Of a DNA stretch of 64,000 bases, positions 9,518-18,831 are shown piece by piece. This DNA comes from JANQSS01 sp965249735 (GTDB taxonomy: Bacteria; Bacteroidota; Bacteroidia; Chitinophagales; Saprospiraceae): the NCBI GenBank assembly GCA_965249735.1, contig CBDFMS010000020.1:1-64000 (forward strand), written 5' to 3'. Within the stretch, counting starts at the first letter, position 1. Every line of letters starts with the position of its first letter. Under the pieces are notes generated by a model. The model was given only the letters and a program-made list of their open reading frames with translations, was not told the DNA's origin and ran no database searches. The translations under genes were made by a program, and so were the position numbers.

Positions 9518-10846
9518 ATGAAATTCATTGTACCTATCATTCTCTTTTTTTGCTTGCATTATTCTTATGCTTGTACCACAATTTTAATTGGAAAAGATGC
9601 AACCAGAGATGGAAGTGTAATATTGGCTCATAATGAGGATATGGGGAAAAATACAGCCGGTCTATTAAACTACTACAAAGGACAGGAATATCCCCCGGGA
9701 ACACTGATTAAAGTACCTTATATCGAATTGGGACAAGTTTCCAGAACACTTAGTTTTTGGGGAGCAGGAAATGCCAAAAATGTATCAGGCTTAGGCGTTG
9801 GTGGTGAACTTCCTTATGCGTATAACCATATTCTTGTTGGAATGAACGAAAACGGTGTAGCGCTTGCATGCAACTGGATGAATTCCAAAGATGAAAACCT
9901 GAAAGAAATAGGAATTCGCAGATATGCCATTCGACAACTGGTATTGGAAAGAGCAAAAACAGCCAAAAACGCCGTTGATATTATCACAAAATTCATAGAT
10001 ACTTATGGTCAGGCAGATTGGGGCGGACTAACATACAATGTAGCGGATAACAATGAAGCATGGATCATTGAAACGACATCAATCCATTGGATAGCAAGAA
10101 GAATACGGGATAATGAAATATGGACAGTAGCCAACAGGTTTACAATAACAGATGATTATGATATCGCTAGTGAAGGGTTGGTGGATTATGCTTGGGATAA
10201 AAATTGGATCTCCACAAAAAAAGAAAAAATAAATTTTAGGACAGTATTTGGCAAATTTCCTGAAAACGCCCAAGCATATGACATTGGTAGAGAAAATTTA
10301 GTACAGCAAGAATTGAGTAAACATAAAGGCGATATTGACATAAGAATGGTTATGAGCGTTCTTAAGCATCGCTACCAGGACGAGGAGAATTTCAAACCAA
10401 TTACTGAAGAATGTTGGAGGGATTACTGTGAAGAGAAAAAAGTACGGCGCCCTTTGTCCTCTTGTCTAACACAGTCGTCTATGATTGCAACATTACATCC
10501 AAAGTATAAAGACATAGGAGGGAAGATGTGGTATTTACATGCAAGCCCGCATGTAGGGATTTATTTTCCTTTATACGGGCGTGTATACCGTATTGCCCCT
10601 GATTTTGAAAATGAAGATGGTCAGGATAAAGATTCAAATTGGTGGAGCTCCAGGCAGTTACAGAGTAGAATCGATGAAAATTATTCTTCACAATTCAACG
10701 AATTCAAAAAATTGCAAGACAAAATTCAAAATAAGGTCCTTACAAAGAATGTAAAATTTGAGATGTCGGATAAACAAAATCTTGAAGCCTGGGAGAGGCA
10801 TCAAGCAATATTATCTAAAATGTCGAAGCAAATATTTTCTAATTAA
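9518..10846 (+). CDS. Secreted C69-family dipeptidase (PepD/U34-like Ntn hydrolase)
   Basis: A 442-residue peptidase. A signal peptide (IVPIILFFCLHYSYA) is followed at once by C19-TTILIGKDAT; in family C69 the N-terminal Cys exposed by processing is the catalytic nucleophile, so signal cleavage after A18 may itself activate the enzyme. Other family features are the HNED segment, GMNENGVALACNWM, and the WIIETTSIHWIARRI region near residues 180-195. It should cleave dipeptides outside the cytoplasm. The gene stands alone after the nested IS cluster and is followed by intergenic hairpins before the MaoC gene. Confidence 0.9.
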   Translation: MKFIVPIILFFCLHYSYACTTILIGKDATRDGSVILAHNEDMGKNTAGLLNYYKGQEYPPGTLIKVPYIELGQVSRTLSFWGAGNAKNVSGLGVGGELPYAYNHILVGMNENGVALACNWMNSKDENLKEIGIRRYAIRQLVLERAKTAKNAVDIITKFIDTYGQADWGGLTYNVADNNEAWIIETTSIHWIARRIRDNEIWTVANRFTITDDYDIASEGLVDYAWDKNWISTKKEKINFRTVFGKFPENAQAYDIGRENLVQQELSKHKGDIDIRMVMSVLKHRYQDEENFKPITEECWRDYCEEKKVRRPLSSCLTQSSMIATLHPKYKDIGGKMWYLHASPHVGIYFPLYGRVYRIAPDFENEDGQDKDSNWWSSRQLQSRIDENYSSQFNEFKKLQDKIQNKVLTKNVKFEMSDKQNLEAWERHQAILSKMSKQIFSN

Positions 10847-10917
10847 ATTTATATTACCGATAGAGGCGTTTAGAAAAGTCTGTGTCTAACACTGTACACC
10901 CGTCACGCCTCCAATAC

Positions 10918-10935
10918 GTCTACCTTCAGGTAGAC
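10918..10935 (+). terminator. Intergenic hairpin between dipeptidase and MaoC genes
   Basis: Perfect 7-bp stem GTCTACC / GGTAGAC with a TTCA loop. There is no T tract, so it may be a processing or structural element and not a simple terminator. A second, wider pairing, GAGGCG near 10863 with CGCCTC near 10906, lies just upstream. Confidence 0.4.
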
Positions 10936-10964
10936 TAACCGTTGGGTGCAATAAAAAATTTAAG

Positions 10965-11372
10965 ATGGAAAACATAACCGTTGGACAGAAAGCTACACGA
11001 AGTATAACCCTTACTGCCGGTCATGTAAAAACATATGCCAACCTAAGTGGCGACTATAACCCATTGCACTTTAATGAAGACTTTGTCCGGAAAACTAAGT
11101 TTGGGAAATTAGTTGTTCAGGGAGGCTTAACCACGGGTTTGCTCCACGCTTTGGTTGCCATGGACATGCCCGGGCCGGGAACGGTTTTTTTGAGCCAGAA
11201 CTGGAAATTCACCGCTCCTGTTTTCATTGGAGACACGATCACTGCAGAGGCAGAAGTATTGAGTGTTCACGAATCAAAACCGGTCACACAATTGGCAATT
11301 ACAATAAAGAGACAGGACGGTGAGGTCGTTCTGGAAGGAGAAGCCTGGTGTTATACCTTTTCTCCTGAATAG
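10965..11372 (+). CDS. MaoC-family (R)-enoyl-CoA hydratase-like protein
   Basis: A 135-residue single hot-dog domain, the usual length for this family. The hydratase motif is visible as SGDYNPLHFNEDF, with the likely catalytic pair D30 and H35, followed by GKLVVQGGLTTGLLHALV. Members hydrate trans-2-enoyl-CoA, often linking beta-oxidation with other acyl pathways; the chain length used here cannot be predicted. It is cytoplasmic. The MFS gene starts 17 bp downstream and is probably co-transcribed. Confidence 0.9.
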   Translation: MENITVGQKATRSITLTAGHVKTYANLSGDYNPLHFNEDFVRKTKFGKLVVQGGLTTGLLHALVAMDMPGPGTVFLSQNWKFTAPVFIGDTITAEAEVLSVHESKPVTQLAITIKRQDGEVVLEGEAWCYTFSPE

Positions 11373-11389
11373 CAAATCTTATAGCCAAC

Positions 11390-12580
11390 TTGAACGTTCC
11401 AAAGCGAATATTACCTGTAATTGTGTTCTCGCAGTTTTGCTGCACATCATTGTGGTTTGCAGGTAATGGCGTGATGAATGATCTCGTAAGCAATTTCCAT
11501 CTTAATGAAAGCGCATTAGGACATCTGACTTCTGCCGTACAATTTGGCTTTATTTCGGGTACATTACTGTTTGCGGTATTGACTATTGCGGACCGCTTTT
11601 CGCCATCAAAAGTATTCCTGATAAGTGCACTTGTCGGAGCTTTATTTAATAGTGGTGTGATATGGGAAGGCAACGGATTAGCAAGTTTGCTGACGCTTCG
11701 TTTTTTAACCGGATTTTTTCTCGCTGGCATCTACCCCGTGGGAATGAAAATTGCCGCTGACTATTATGAAAAAGGCCTTGGAAAATCACTCGGGTTTTTA
11801 GTTGGCGCGCTAGTCGTTGGAACTGCGTTTCCACATTTACTTAAAGGATTTACAGGAACTCTACCCTGGAAGCTTATCATAGTGTGCACCTCATGTTTGG
11901 CAGTTATCGGTGGGTTACTTATGGTCATGTTGGTTCCAAATGGCCCTTATAGAAAACCAAGTCAAAAATTAGATATTTCCGCTTTCTTCGAGGTATTTAA
12001 GAACCGTGATTTTCGATCCGCTGCATTCGGATATTTCGGCCATATGTGGGAATTGTACGCTTTTTGGGCATTTGTTCCAGTGTTTATAGCCACTTACAAT
12101 GGGGCATATCCAGAAACAACCCTCAACATACCGGTTTTGACGTTTTTAGTAATTGGAATCGGAGGTGTTGCCTGCGTAATTGGAGGATATATATCCTTAA
12201 ACATTGGCACTAAGAGAACGGCTTCTATTGCCTTACTTCTATCATGCCTGTGTTGTATTACATCACCTCTTGTGTTTTTTATAGACTCAACCATCTTCAT
12301 GATAGGATTTCTCCTTTTTTGGGGTTTGGTGGTAATTGCCGATTCGCCATTATTCTCAACTATGGTGGCTTATAATGCGATTGCAGAATTGAAAGGAACT
12401 GCTCTTACGATCGTCAATTGTATTGGTTTCTCTATTACAATAATCAGCATTCAGCTTCTCAGCTTTTTAAAGGACGTTATGAATCCTATGTATATTTATA
12501 TAATCTTAGCATTGGGGCCAATATTAGGATTGATTGCATTATATGAAAAAGAAAATATTGCTACACCTAACAAAAGCTAA
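11390..12580 (+). CDS. MFS transporter
   Basis: A 396-residue polytopic membrane protein with about 12 hydrophobic helices. It has the GNGVMNDL and RFLTGFFLAGIYPVGMK segments seen in the CynX/NimT and related MFS branches. It begins with TTG (11390), leaving only 17 bp after the MaoC stop; no better ATG lies near. The substrate is not evident. Together with the MaoC hydratase it may form a small acyl-metabolism operon (inference). Confidence 0.85.
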   Translation: MNVPKRILPVIVFSQFCCTSLWFAGNGVMNDLVSNFHLNESALGHLTSAVQFGFISGTLLFAVLTIADRFSPSKVFLISALVGALFNSGVIWEGNGLASLLTLRFLTGFFLAGIYPVGMKIAADYYEKGLGKSLGFLVGALVVGTAFPHLLKGFTGTLPWKLIIVCTSCLAVIGGLLMVMLVPNGPYRKPSQKLDISAFFEVFKNRDFRSAAFGYFGHMWELYAFWAFVPVFIATYNGAYPETTLNIPVLTFLVIGIGGVACVIGGYISLNIGTKRTASIALLLSCLCCITSPLVFFIDSTIFMIGFLLFWGLVVIADSPLFSTMVAYNAIAELKGTALTIVNCIGFSITIISIQLLSFLKDVMNPMYIYIILALGPILGLIALYEKENIATPNKS

Positions 12581-12626
12581 AGACGCCTTAAAACGCGTTT
12601 TCCACCGGCCGTTAGAAATAACAAAA

Positions 12627-13622
12627 ATGACATTTATGACAATAGCATTGGAAAATCGAATTTATATTTTATTCCTCATGTGTTTTCTTTTTGGAGGTGA
12701 CTTAGTTGCACAACAAGGGGCAAAAATAGACAGTAGTAAATTGGAAAAACTTATCGATTTTAGTAGAAATACTTATACAGATGAGATTATGGTTATGTGG
12801 AAAAACCAAGTCGTTTGCAATTGGATAAATGATAATTGTGACTCCGTGTCTTTCAATACTGCCTCGATGATAAAATCGTGGACAGGTCTGGTTATCGGTA
12901 TCTTGTTGGACGAAGGATTAATATCTAGCGAAGAAGATTTAGTATGCAAATACATTCCTGAATGGAAAGATGGTTGTGAATATGAAATAACAATCAAGAA
13001 TCTACTTACAATGTCTGCTGGCTTAAATCGAAGAAGAGGATCTGAGGGTATATTAGCTGTAGAAGATATGCATCAATTTGCATTGAATATTCAATTAGAC
13101 ACCTTGCCGAATATAAAGTTCAATTATTCAAATGAATCGGTACAACTACTGGGAATAGTAATTGAAAAAGTTACGGGCAAATCTGCTAATGATTATTTTC
13201 ATGAAGTATTATTTGACCCTCTTGACATGAAATCTTCTCGATTAGGAAAAGACCCTATGGGCAATGATGTCGTTTTCGGTGGTGCTATTACGACAATAGG
13301 TGACGCCGTGAAAATAGGAATTCTGATGACCAATGGAGGTAGGTATGATGGAAAGCAAATTATTTCCGAGGCCTGGATTAATAAATCACTCGTACCCTCA
13401 GAATTTGCGCCCTATTACGGTTTTTTATGGTGGCTAGACAATAACTCTGAAAATAAAAACTTTGCTGCGACAGGCGACTTTGGTCAAATGACCATTATTT
13501 TTCCAAATATTGACTTAATTTACCTAAGAAGACAATCTTGTAATAAAAAACTAAGTGGAAATATGAAATGGATGGGCCCCGATTTTTTAAAATTAGTCGC
13601 TGGTATTGTTGTTAAGAAATAA
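12627..13622 (+). CDS. Serine hydrolase, class C beta-lactamase-like
   Basis: A penicillin-binding-like serine hydrolase for the periplasm or cell surface. I chose ATG 12627 because the hydrophobic signal segment (RIYILFLMCFLFGG) follows; the open frame extends back to 12534, overlapping the MFS gene, but those residues look non-native. From this start, the nucleophile motif is S80-M-I-K83 and the second motif is Y167-S-N169. The third motif (normally K/H-T/S-G) may be the TGDFGQM stretch near the C-terminus. Such proteins range from D,D-peptidases to esterases; the substrate is unknown. Confidence 0.85.
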   Translation: MTFMTIALENRIYILFLMCFLFGGDLVAQQGAKIDSSKLEKLIDFSRNTYTDEIMVMWKNQVVCNWINDNCDSVSFNTASMIKSWTGLVIGILLDEGLISSEEDLVCKYIPEWKDGCEYEITIKNLLTMSAGLNRRRGSEGILAVEDMHQFALNIQLDTLPNIKFNYSNESVQLLGIVIEKVTGKSANDYFHEVLFDPLDMKSSRLGKDPMGNDVVFGGAITTIGDAVKIGILMTNGGRYDGKQIISEAWINKSLVPSEFAPYYGFLWWLDNNSENKNFAATGDFGQMTIIFPNIDLIYLRRQSCNKKLSGNMKWMGPDFLKLVAGIVVKK

Positions 13623-13690
13623 CTACTGCCATCAACGCATTAGCGGTATTAAACCAATCGCCCATACTGAACCACTATGTTGAACTACTG

Positions 13691-14547
13691 ATGAGAAGAA
13701 TAGTTTTATATGTCACTTTTTTAGTCTTTAGCTTCCATTCTGCTTTAGGTCAAACAGCAGGTCTATCTAAGGTAGACGCTATTGTTGCCCTGGCAATATC
13801 AATTTCTGAAGAAGCTCTTTTTGAGGCAAGATTTGAGGAAGCAAAACAAGTAGTGGATTTATCCTATTTCGAAAACATTACTCATTACAAACCTAAACAT
13901 AAGATACTGCTTACAATACAAGATATTAGGATAACTGGGTTTATGAATATAGTCTTCGCCCAAAGAACAAACAATTTGGGAAATTTGGAAAAATTGAAAG
14001 CGTTGTTGCCTTTTGCAAATGATTTGGATGACTACAAAATTCGCGGTCAATATTTTCTTGCGCTTTCAAATGCCTATAAATCCACAGGAAAACAAGATTC
14101 TTCTTCCACTTATCAAGAAATAGCAGTATCAATTTTTAATGAGATTGATGATTTCGAAGAAATAGCTAAAATAAGAGCCGGTAATATTTCCATGCATCAC
14201 AATCAATTGCTTCAAGAAGACAAGAAGCAAGAAATTTTAGAGCTAATTCCCAAGTATGAAAAGGAAATAGCATATAGTAAGGTTCACAGCAAGTATGCAT
14301 TAGCATACAACACGAGGCATTTAGCTCAGATACACCGTAGGCAGACCTTTAATTATGAAGAAGCGTTACGTCTATTCAAGTTCTCATTAGACTTAAGAAT
14401 AGAGCTTGGTTTTAAGCCTTTTATTCCTGCATCATATTCATCACTAGGAGACGTTTATATGAAAATGGGAGAATATACAGAAGCTATTAAAATGTACACT
14501 CAATCCTCAGAAATTGCAGAAGAAATAGTGAAAGCTTCCCCAAAAAC
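13691..14547 (+). pseudogene. TPR-repeat secreted protein, 5' part, split by IS3-type element
   Basis: It starts with a signal peptide (YVTFLVFSFHSALGQ) and continues with helical TPR-like repeats, for example YEEALRLFKFSLDL and GEYTEAIKMYTQSSEIAEE. Native sequence runs to about 14547; the open frame continues to 14578 only by reading into the IS3 end. The remainder of the gene reappears after the IS at 15779-15993. The product is probably non-functional or a truncated secreted helical protein. It resembles the TPR protein at 4822 in layout but I see no close sequence identity. Confidence 0.75.
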
Positions 14548-14584
14548 TGGACGATTCAAAACTAAAGTATTAAATTGAATTGTC

Positions 14585-14851
14585 ATGAAGAAATCAAGAT
14601 TTACAGAAAGTCAGATTGTATCGATTCTAAAGGCTCATGAAGCTGGTCGCAAGACTTCTGATTTGTGTCGTGAAAATGGTATCAGCGAAGCTACCTTTTA
14701 TAACTGGCGCAAGAAGTATGGTGGCATGGAAACTACTCAGTTGAAGAAATTAAAAGAGCTTGAGCTGGAGAATCAACGACTGAAACGCATGTATGCAGAG
14801 CTGAGTTTAGATCATCGTATTCTCAAAGATGTGATTGAAAAAAAGTTCTAA
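14585..14851 (+). CDS. IS3-family OrfA (helix-turn-helix protein)
   Basis: 88 residues with the classic IS407-group N-terminus: KKSRFTESQIVSILK, LCRENGISEATFYNWRKKYGG, then a leucine-zipper-like helix (LKELELENQRLKRM). It binds IS ends and, when fused to OrfB by frameshifting, forms the transposase. It ends at a slippery A-rich site at 14839-14845. Confidence 0.93.
   Translation: MKKSRFTESQIVSILKAHEAGRKTSDLCRENGISEATFYNWRKKYGGMETTQLKKLKELELENQRLKRMYAELSLDHRILKDVIEKKF
14839..14845 (+). other. Programmed -1 frameshift site (A-AAA-AAG)
   Basis: The slippery heptamer AAAAAAG lies just before the orfA stop. A -1 slip continues directly into the orfB frame, reading KKVLKPRAKRQIAKGIMETY without a stop, as in IS911 and IS407-type elements. 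The mechanism is inferred from known family behaviour. Confidence 0.7.
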
Positions 14852-14886
14852 AGCCTCGTGCTAAACGGCAAATAGCAAAGGGAATC

Positions 14887-15763
14887 ATGGAAACGTACGA
14901 GGTAAATATCACACAAGCTTGTCGTGTCATTAATTTGAGCAAGTCTGTTTATTACTACAAACTCAAAGAATCGCAAGACGATCAGGTTATTAGCATGCTC
15001 TCTGAGTTATCCAAGCGGCATCCGACAAACGGATTTTGGAAGCTCTTTCACAGGATCAGATTAGCAGGCATGAGATGGAATCACAAGCGGGTATATCGTG
15101 TTTATAAACAAATGAATTTGAACATAAAGGTTAAACGCAAAAAAACGGTTACCTAGTCGAAACAGAGTCCCATTAGTAGTCCCAGGCCGAATGAATGAAA
15201 CATGGTCAATGGATTTCATGAGTGATGCATTAGAAAATGGGCGCAAGTTCCGCACATTAAATATCATGGATGATTTTAATCGCAAAGCACTGGCTATTGA
15301 AGCAGACTTTTCTTTGCCTGCCACAAGAGTTATTCGAGTGCTGGAGCGAATAATATACTTTAAAGGCAAGCCAAAGCGAATACGTGTGGACAACGGCCCA
15401 GAATTTACGTCCGCTGAATTTACAGACTGGTGTGCTGATAACAATATTGCCGTTCTATTTATTCAACCAGGAAAGCCAAGTCAAAATGGATTTATCGAAC
15501 GATTTAATAAAAGCTACCGTACCGCCGTTTTAAATGCATATTGGTTTGAAGAACTCAGACAAGTGCGCATCTTAACGGAGAAATGGTTGGAGGACTATAA
15601 CAATTTAAGGCCACATGATGCGCTGAACAACTTACCTCCAACACTCTACACGCAACAGGCAGCATTAATTGTGGAAAACAACAACAGCGATCATTCTATA
15701 CCGGCTACGTTAAATTGTTTACCACGAATTAACACTACTGATAATATTAATGAATTTTTATAA
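14887..15763 (+). pseudogene. IS3-family OrfB (integrase-type transposase) with internal frameshift
   Basis: Two open frames make up one gene. The first (14887-15156) holds the HTH_21-type region (LSELSKRHPTNGFWKLFHRIR, KRVYRVYKQMNLNIKVKRKK). The second (15191-15763) holds the DDE core (MNETWSMDFMSDALENG, RVDNGPEFTSAEF, PSQNGFIERFNKSYR). Removing one A from the seven-A run at 15139-15145 joins them as KRKKRLPSRNRVPLVVPGRM, a normal family sequence. So either a one-base insertion inactivated the gene or the base is a sequencing error. Confidence 0.85.
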
Positions 15764-15778
15764 TTTTAACACGTCCTA

Positions 15779-15993
15779 TTAAAGGGAAGCCCACAATAGG
15801 TTTTGTTCGGTATCAATTATACCCCAATATTCAAATAGGTGATCATTATCAAGAATACGGTCAGACCAGCCAAGCTTTGGAATATTACTTAAAGGCTTTG
15901 AAGTTCGCAACTGAAAATAATTATTTTATAGGAATGGATCAATCCACTGAAAAAATCAGAAACATGCACCTGACAAAAAACAAACTCCATTAA
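15779..15993 (+). pseudogene. 3' remnant of the IS3-split TPR gene
   Basis: Directly after the IS3-type element an open frame reads PTIGFVRYQLYPNIQIGDHY and then EYGQTSQALEYYLKALKFA, a good TPR unit, ending at TAA 15991-15993. It has no start codon and no signal peptide of its own. Position and repeat type make it the displaced C-terminus of the gene starting at 13691. Joining the two parts gives a secreted TPR protein of roughly 355 residues. Confidence 0.7.
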
Positions 15994-16010
15994 AACAAAT
16001 GTTTATTCAA
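15988..16010 (+). repeat. Copy 1 of a 23-base direct repeat flanking the serine hydrolase gene
   Basis: CATTAAAACA then four variable bases then TTTATTCAA; the second copy is at 17646-17668 (19 of 23 identical). It overlaps the stop of the TPR remnant. Confidence 0.45.
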
Positions 16011-16053
16011 GGTATAGGCTATAATTAAAATATATTCGACTAAAATACATCAT

Positions 16054-16147
16054 ATGAAAAATATGTTAAATCAAATTTTAATTCCATTACTGTTTTTTAT
16101 TTTTTTTTCTGAACAATACCACTTATGCTCAAATTACTTCTGAAGAA
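16054..16147 (+). other. Out-of-frame signal peptide region with T9 run
   Basis: ATG 16054 opens a typical lipid-spanning signal sequence (MKNMLNQILIPLLFFIF) but the frame breaks at a run of nine T (16100-16108). With eight T it would continue FFLNNTTYAQITSEELDAL straight into the hydrolase frame, with a good signal-peptidase site after TYA. This is either a sequencing error, a recent mutation, or a phase-variable tract. Confidence 0.65.
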
Positions 16148-17641
16148 TTGGATGCGCTTGTGGAAGAAGCAATAAGTAAGTTTAATGTTGCAGGCGTAGC
16201 GGTTGCAATTGTAAAAGATGGTGTAATTATACACAACAGTGGATATGGGGTGAAATCGGCTAAATCACAGGAAAAAGTTAATGAGCACACACAATTTGCT
16301 ATTGCATCAAATAGTAAGGCCTTTACTACTACTGCACTTGCTTTATTAGTTGAGGCGGGTGAAATCACATGGCAAGATAAAGTAGTTGATCACATACCAG
16401 AATTCAAAATGTATAATGCATATGTGACGCAAAACTTCAACATTCAGGATTTACTAACTCATCGCAGTGGTTTAGGTCTTGGTATTGGAGACTTGATGTT
16501 TTTTCCAGATGGATCCGATTTTACAATCGATGACCTTCTCTCCAGTTTTCAACACTTCAAGCCACAATCCGCTTTTAGAACAAAATTTGATTATGATAAT
16601 TTACTGTATTTAGTCGCTGGTGAAATCATTGCCCGAAAAAGCGGCATGACGTGGGAAGAATTTATTGAAACGCGCATCATGAAACCTTTAAACATGGATA
16701 ATTCCTACCCTTCTTTAGAAGCGATAAAGGATAAAAGCAATTTAGCCTCACCCCACAATAGCCATGACGGAGAATTGATTGTACTTCCCGATTTTGAAGA
16801 GATGATTAATGGAGCGGCAGGTGGAATTTATGCCAGTGTGGATGATTTATGTAATTGGATGCTGCTGCATTTAAATAAAGGTAAGTACGGCAAAGATTTA
16901 GAAAATCAATTATTTACTGAGGGCAGTCAAAATGAAATGTGGAAAATTCATACAACAACCGATGTAAATAGAAGTCCGCGATATAATTCGCATTTTTCAG
17001 GTTATGGCTTAGGTTGGGGTTTAACCGACGTAAAAGGAAACATGCGTGTGTCTCACACCGGTGGATTACCTGGTATGCTTTCTTTAACTATGATGATACC
17101 AGATTTGAATTTAGGGATAGTCATACTTACAAATACCGAACCCGGGGGAAGTGCATTCTTTTCATCTGTCGGTCTTACTATTATGGATAGTTATTTAGGA
17201 TTAGACGATTTTCAGTGGATAGAAAAGAATTATGAAAGACTATCTGCAAGATTAAAAAGTGGAAATGAAGTGACTGAAAAAGTATGGGCAACCGTTGCAA
17301 AAGCAAATGATACGCACTTGGTATCCGAAGATTATATTGGCATCTATGAAGATCCTTGGTTTGGCAAAGCCGAAGTATTTATGAAAAAAGACCAGTTATG
17401 GTTTAAATCGCATCGCTCACCAAAACTAAATGGCCCTATGGCCTTTTACAAGGCGAATAGCTTTGCCATTAAATGGGAGTATCAGGACATGAATGCGGAT
17501 GCCTTTGCCATGTTTCATTTGGATGAAGATGGAAGAGCGCAAAGCATTAAGTTGAAAGGAATCTCGCCAAACATTGATTTTAGTTTTGATTTTCAAGACT
17601 TAGATTTTAAAAGAATTAAGTCTGAATCTATCAAAGAATAA
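16148..17641 (+). CDS. Serine hydrolase, beta-lactamase-like, with C-terminal extension
   Basis: A 497-residue frame starting at ATG 16148, although the true start is probably ATG 16054 (see the separate entry on the broken signal peptide). The class C beta-lactamase/D-alanyl-peptidase fold is clear: nucleophile S54-N-S-K57 in FAIASNSKAFT, YDN motif in FDYDNLLYLVAGE, HRSGLGLGIGD, and a third motif HTGGLPG. Residues from about 390 onward form a separate beta-rich domain (YIGIYEDPWFGKAEVF) like DUF3471, common in this group. As currently framed it would lack a signal peptide and stay in the cytoplasm. Substrate unknown. It lies between 23-base direct repeats. Confidence 0.88.
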   Translation: MDALVEEAISKFNVAGVAVAIVKDGVIIHNSGYGVKSAKSQEKVNEHTQFAIASNSKAFTTTALALLVEAGEITWQDKVVDHIPEFKMYNAYVTQNFNIQDLLTHRSGLGLGIGDLMFFPDGSDFTIDDLLSSFQHFKPQSAFRTKFDYDNLLYLVAGEIIARKSGMTWEEFIETRIMKPLNMDNSYPSLEAIKDKSNLASPHNSHDGELIVLPDFEEMINGAAGGIYASVDDLCNWMLLHLNKGKYGKDLENQLFTEGSQNEMWKIHTTTDVNRSPRYNSHFSGYGLGWGLTDVKGNMRVSHTGGLPGMLSLTMMIPDLNLGIVILTNTEPGGSAFFSSVGLTIMDSYLGLDDFQWIEKNYERLSARLKSGNEVTEKVWATVAKANDTHLVSEDYIGIYEDPWFGKAEVFMKKDQLWFKSHRSPKLNGPMAFYKANSFAIKWEYQDMNADAFAMFHLDEDGRAQSIKLKGISPNIDFSFDFQDLDFKRIKSESIKE

Positions 17642-17645
17642 ATGT

Positions 17646-17668
17646 CATTAAAACAGGCATTTATTCAA
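17646..17668 (+). repeat. Copy 2 of the 23-base direct repeat
   Basis: CATTAAAACA, four variable bases, TTTATTCAA, matching 15988-16010. It lies 5 bases after the serine hydrolase stop. Confidence 0.45.
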
Positions 17669-17759
17669 ACCGTCAGTATTCATTTGGTAGAAGATAGTCA
17701 ATTATAATATTTGAATTCCAGGACAGGTCAAAAAGAAAACTAATTTAAACGCAAGTGAA

Positions 17760-18671
17760 ATGATAGTATCATACCCATTCATAATAGATGGAGGTCTGTC
17801 AAATGCATTAGAAGAGCAAGGATGCGACTTAAATCATAAATTATGGACGGCGAGTTTAATTGAGAAAAACCCGGAGGCCATCATTCAAGCACATTTTGAT
17901 TATATTAAATCCGGCGCTCAATGCATTACAACGTCCAGCTATCAAGCATCGATCCCCGGATTAATTGATATTGGTTATACGCGGGATGCAGCCAAAGCCA
18001 TTATAACAAAATCGGTTCAATTAGCAGAGATTGCCATTCAGCGTGCAATGGATTCAGGCATTGTTACCCGTAGACCTCTGATTGCCGCGAGCATAGGACC
18101 ATATGGTGCCTATTTAGCTGATGGCTCTGAATATCGTGGTGACTATGGCGTTTCTGATGAAAAATTAAGGGCATTTCATGATGAAAAAATTAAACTCTTA
18201 GATCGTTCAAATGCTGACATTCTGGCCTGTGAAACGATCCCAGGTTTTCAAGAAGCTCAAGTGCTTTCAGATATCCTAAATGACGTTGATAAACCGGTTT
18301 GGATATCCTTCTCCTGTAGAGATGAGCACCATTTAAATGATGGGTCAGATATTAAGGACGGTGTTTTATTATTTCGAAATCATCCAAAAGTTTTTGCTTT
18401 TGGTGCTAATTGCACTGACCCGAAATATATTTCCGGAATAATAACCTATATAAAAGCAAGCGCCGGAGATAAAAAAATAATAGTATATCCAAATTCGGGA
18501 GAGGTGTACAATGCCAAAAGCAAAACCTGGGCAGGTTTATCAATACCAAAATTCTTTGTCGAGATGGCAAAAGAATGGTCAGGATTAGGGGCAGATATTA
18601 TTGGAGGATGCTGTCGAATCGGACCTGAGCACATTAGCAGACTGAGCAAGACGTTACTAAAAAACCAATAA
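17760..18671 (+). CDS. mmuM: Homocysteine S-methyltransferase
   Basis: A 303-residue cytoplasmic enzyme of the zinc-dependent Pfam S-methyl_trans family, which transfers a methyl group (often from S-methylmethionine) to homocysteine to form methionine. It begins with IIDGGLSNALEEQG and includes ASIGPYGAYLADGSEYRG, typical of MmuM. The zinc ligands are visible as the Cys in FGANCTDP and the Cys pair in GGCCRIGPEHI. The length matches MmuM and not MetH. It has no obvious operon partner. Confidence 0.93.
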   Translation: MIVSYPFIIDGGLSNALEEQGCDLNHKLWTASLIEKNPEAIIQAHFDYIKSGAQCITTSSYQASIPGLIDIGYTRDAAKAIITKSVQLAEIAIQRAMDSGIVTRRPLIAASIGPYGAYLADGSEYRGDYGVSDEKLRAFHDEKIKLLDRSNADILACETIPGFQEAQVLSDILNDVDKPVWISFSCRDEHHLNDGSDIKDGVLLFRNHPKVFAFGANCTDPKYISGIITYIKASAGDKKIIVYPNSGEVYNAKSKTWAGLSIPKFFVEMAKEWSGLGADIIGGCCRIGPEHISRLSKTLLKNQ

Positions 18672-18831
18672 AAAGGAGTTGTCACGAATACTAAAAAAAT
18701 TCAACCGCTATTAAACAAGCTATTATTGATGCCGTAGCGCGCCATGCAATCGGATTTGCTCTGAGTATTTGAGAAAGCCATGCGTTCTGTAAAAACTCGC
18801 ATGAACTTGTGAAAAGTAGATGCCTAGGTCT

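Larger units (their letters stand above)
14548..15778. mobile_element. IS3-family (IS407-like) insertion sequence
   Basis: About 1.23 kb with orfA and orfB in the usual overlapping-frame arrangement. The ends show imperfect inverted repeats (left TGGACGATTCAAAAC, right complement TAGGACGTGTTAAAA). It interrupts a TPR gene. No clean target duplication is visible, so ends may be off by a few bases. Because orfB carries an extra base in an A run, this copy is probably unable to move by itself. Confidence 0.85.

Noticed and set aside
10884..10947. attC-like pair GTCTAAC (10884-10890) and GTTGGGT (10941-10947) around a hairpin, suggesting an integron cassette site.
   Set aside because: The outer boxes fit the RYYYAAC/GTTRRRY consensus, but they pair only with several wobbles and the inner L boxes do not align in the required positions; no integrase is present.
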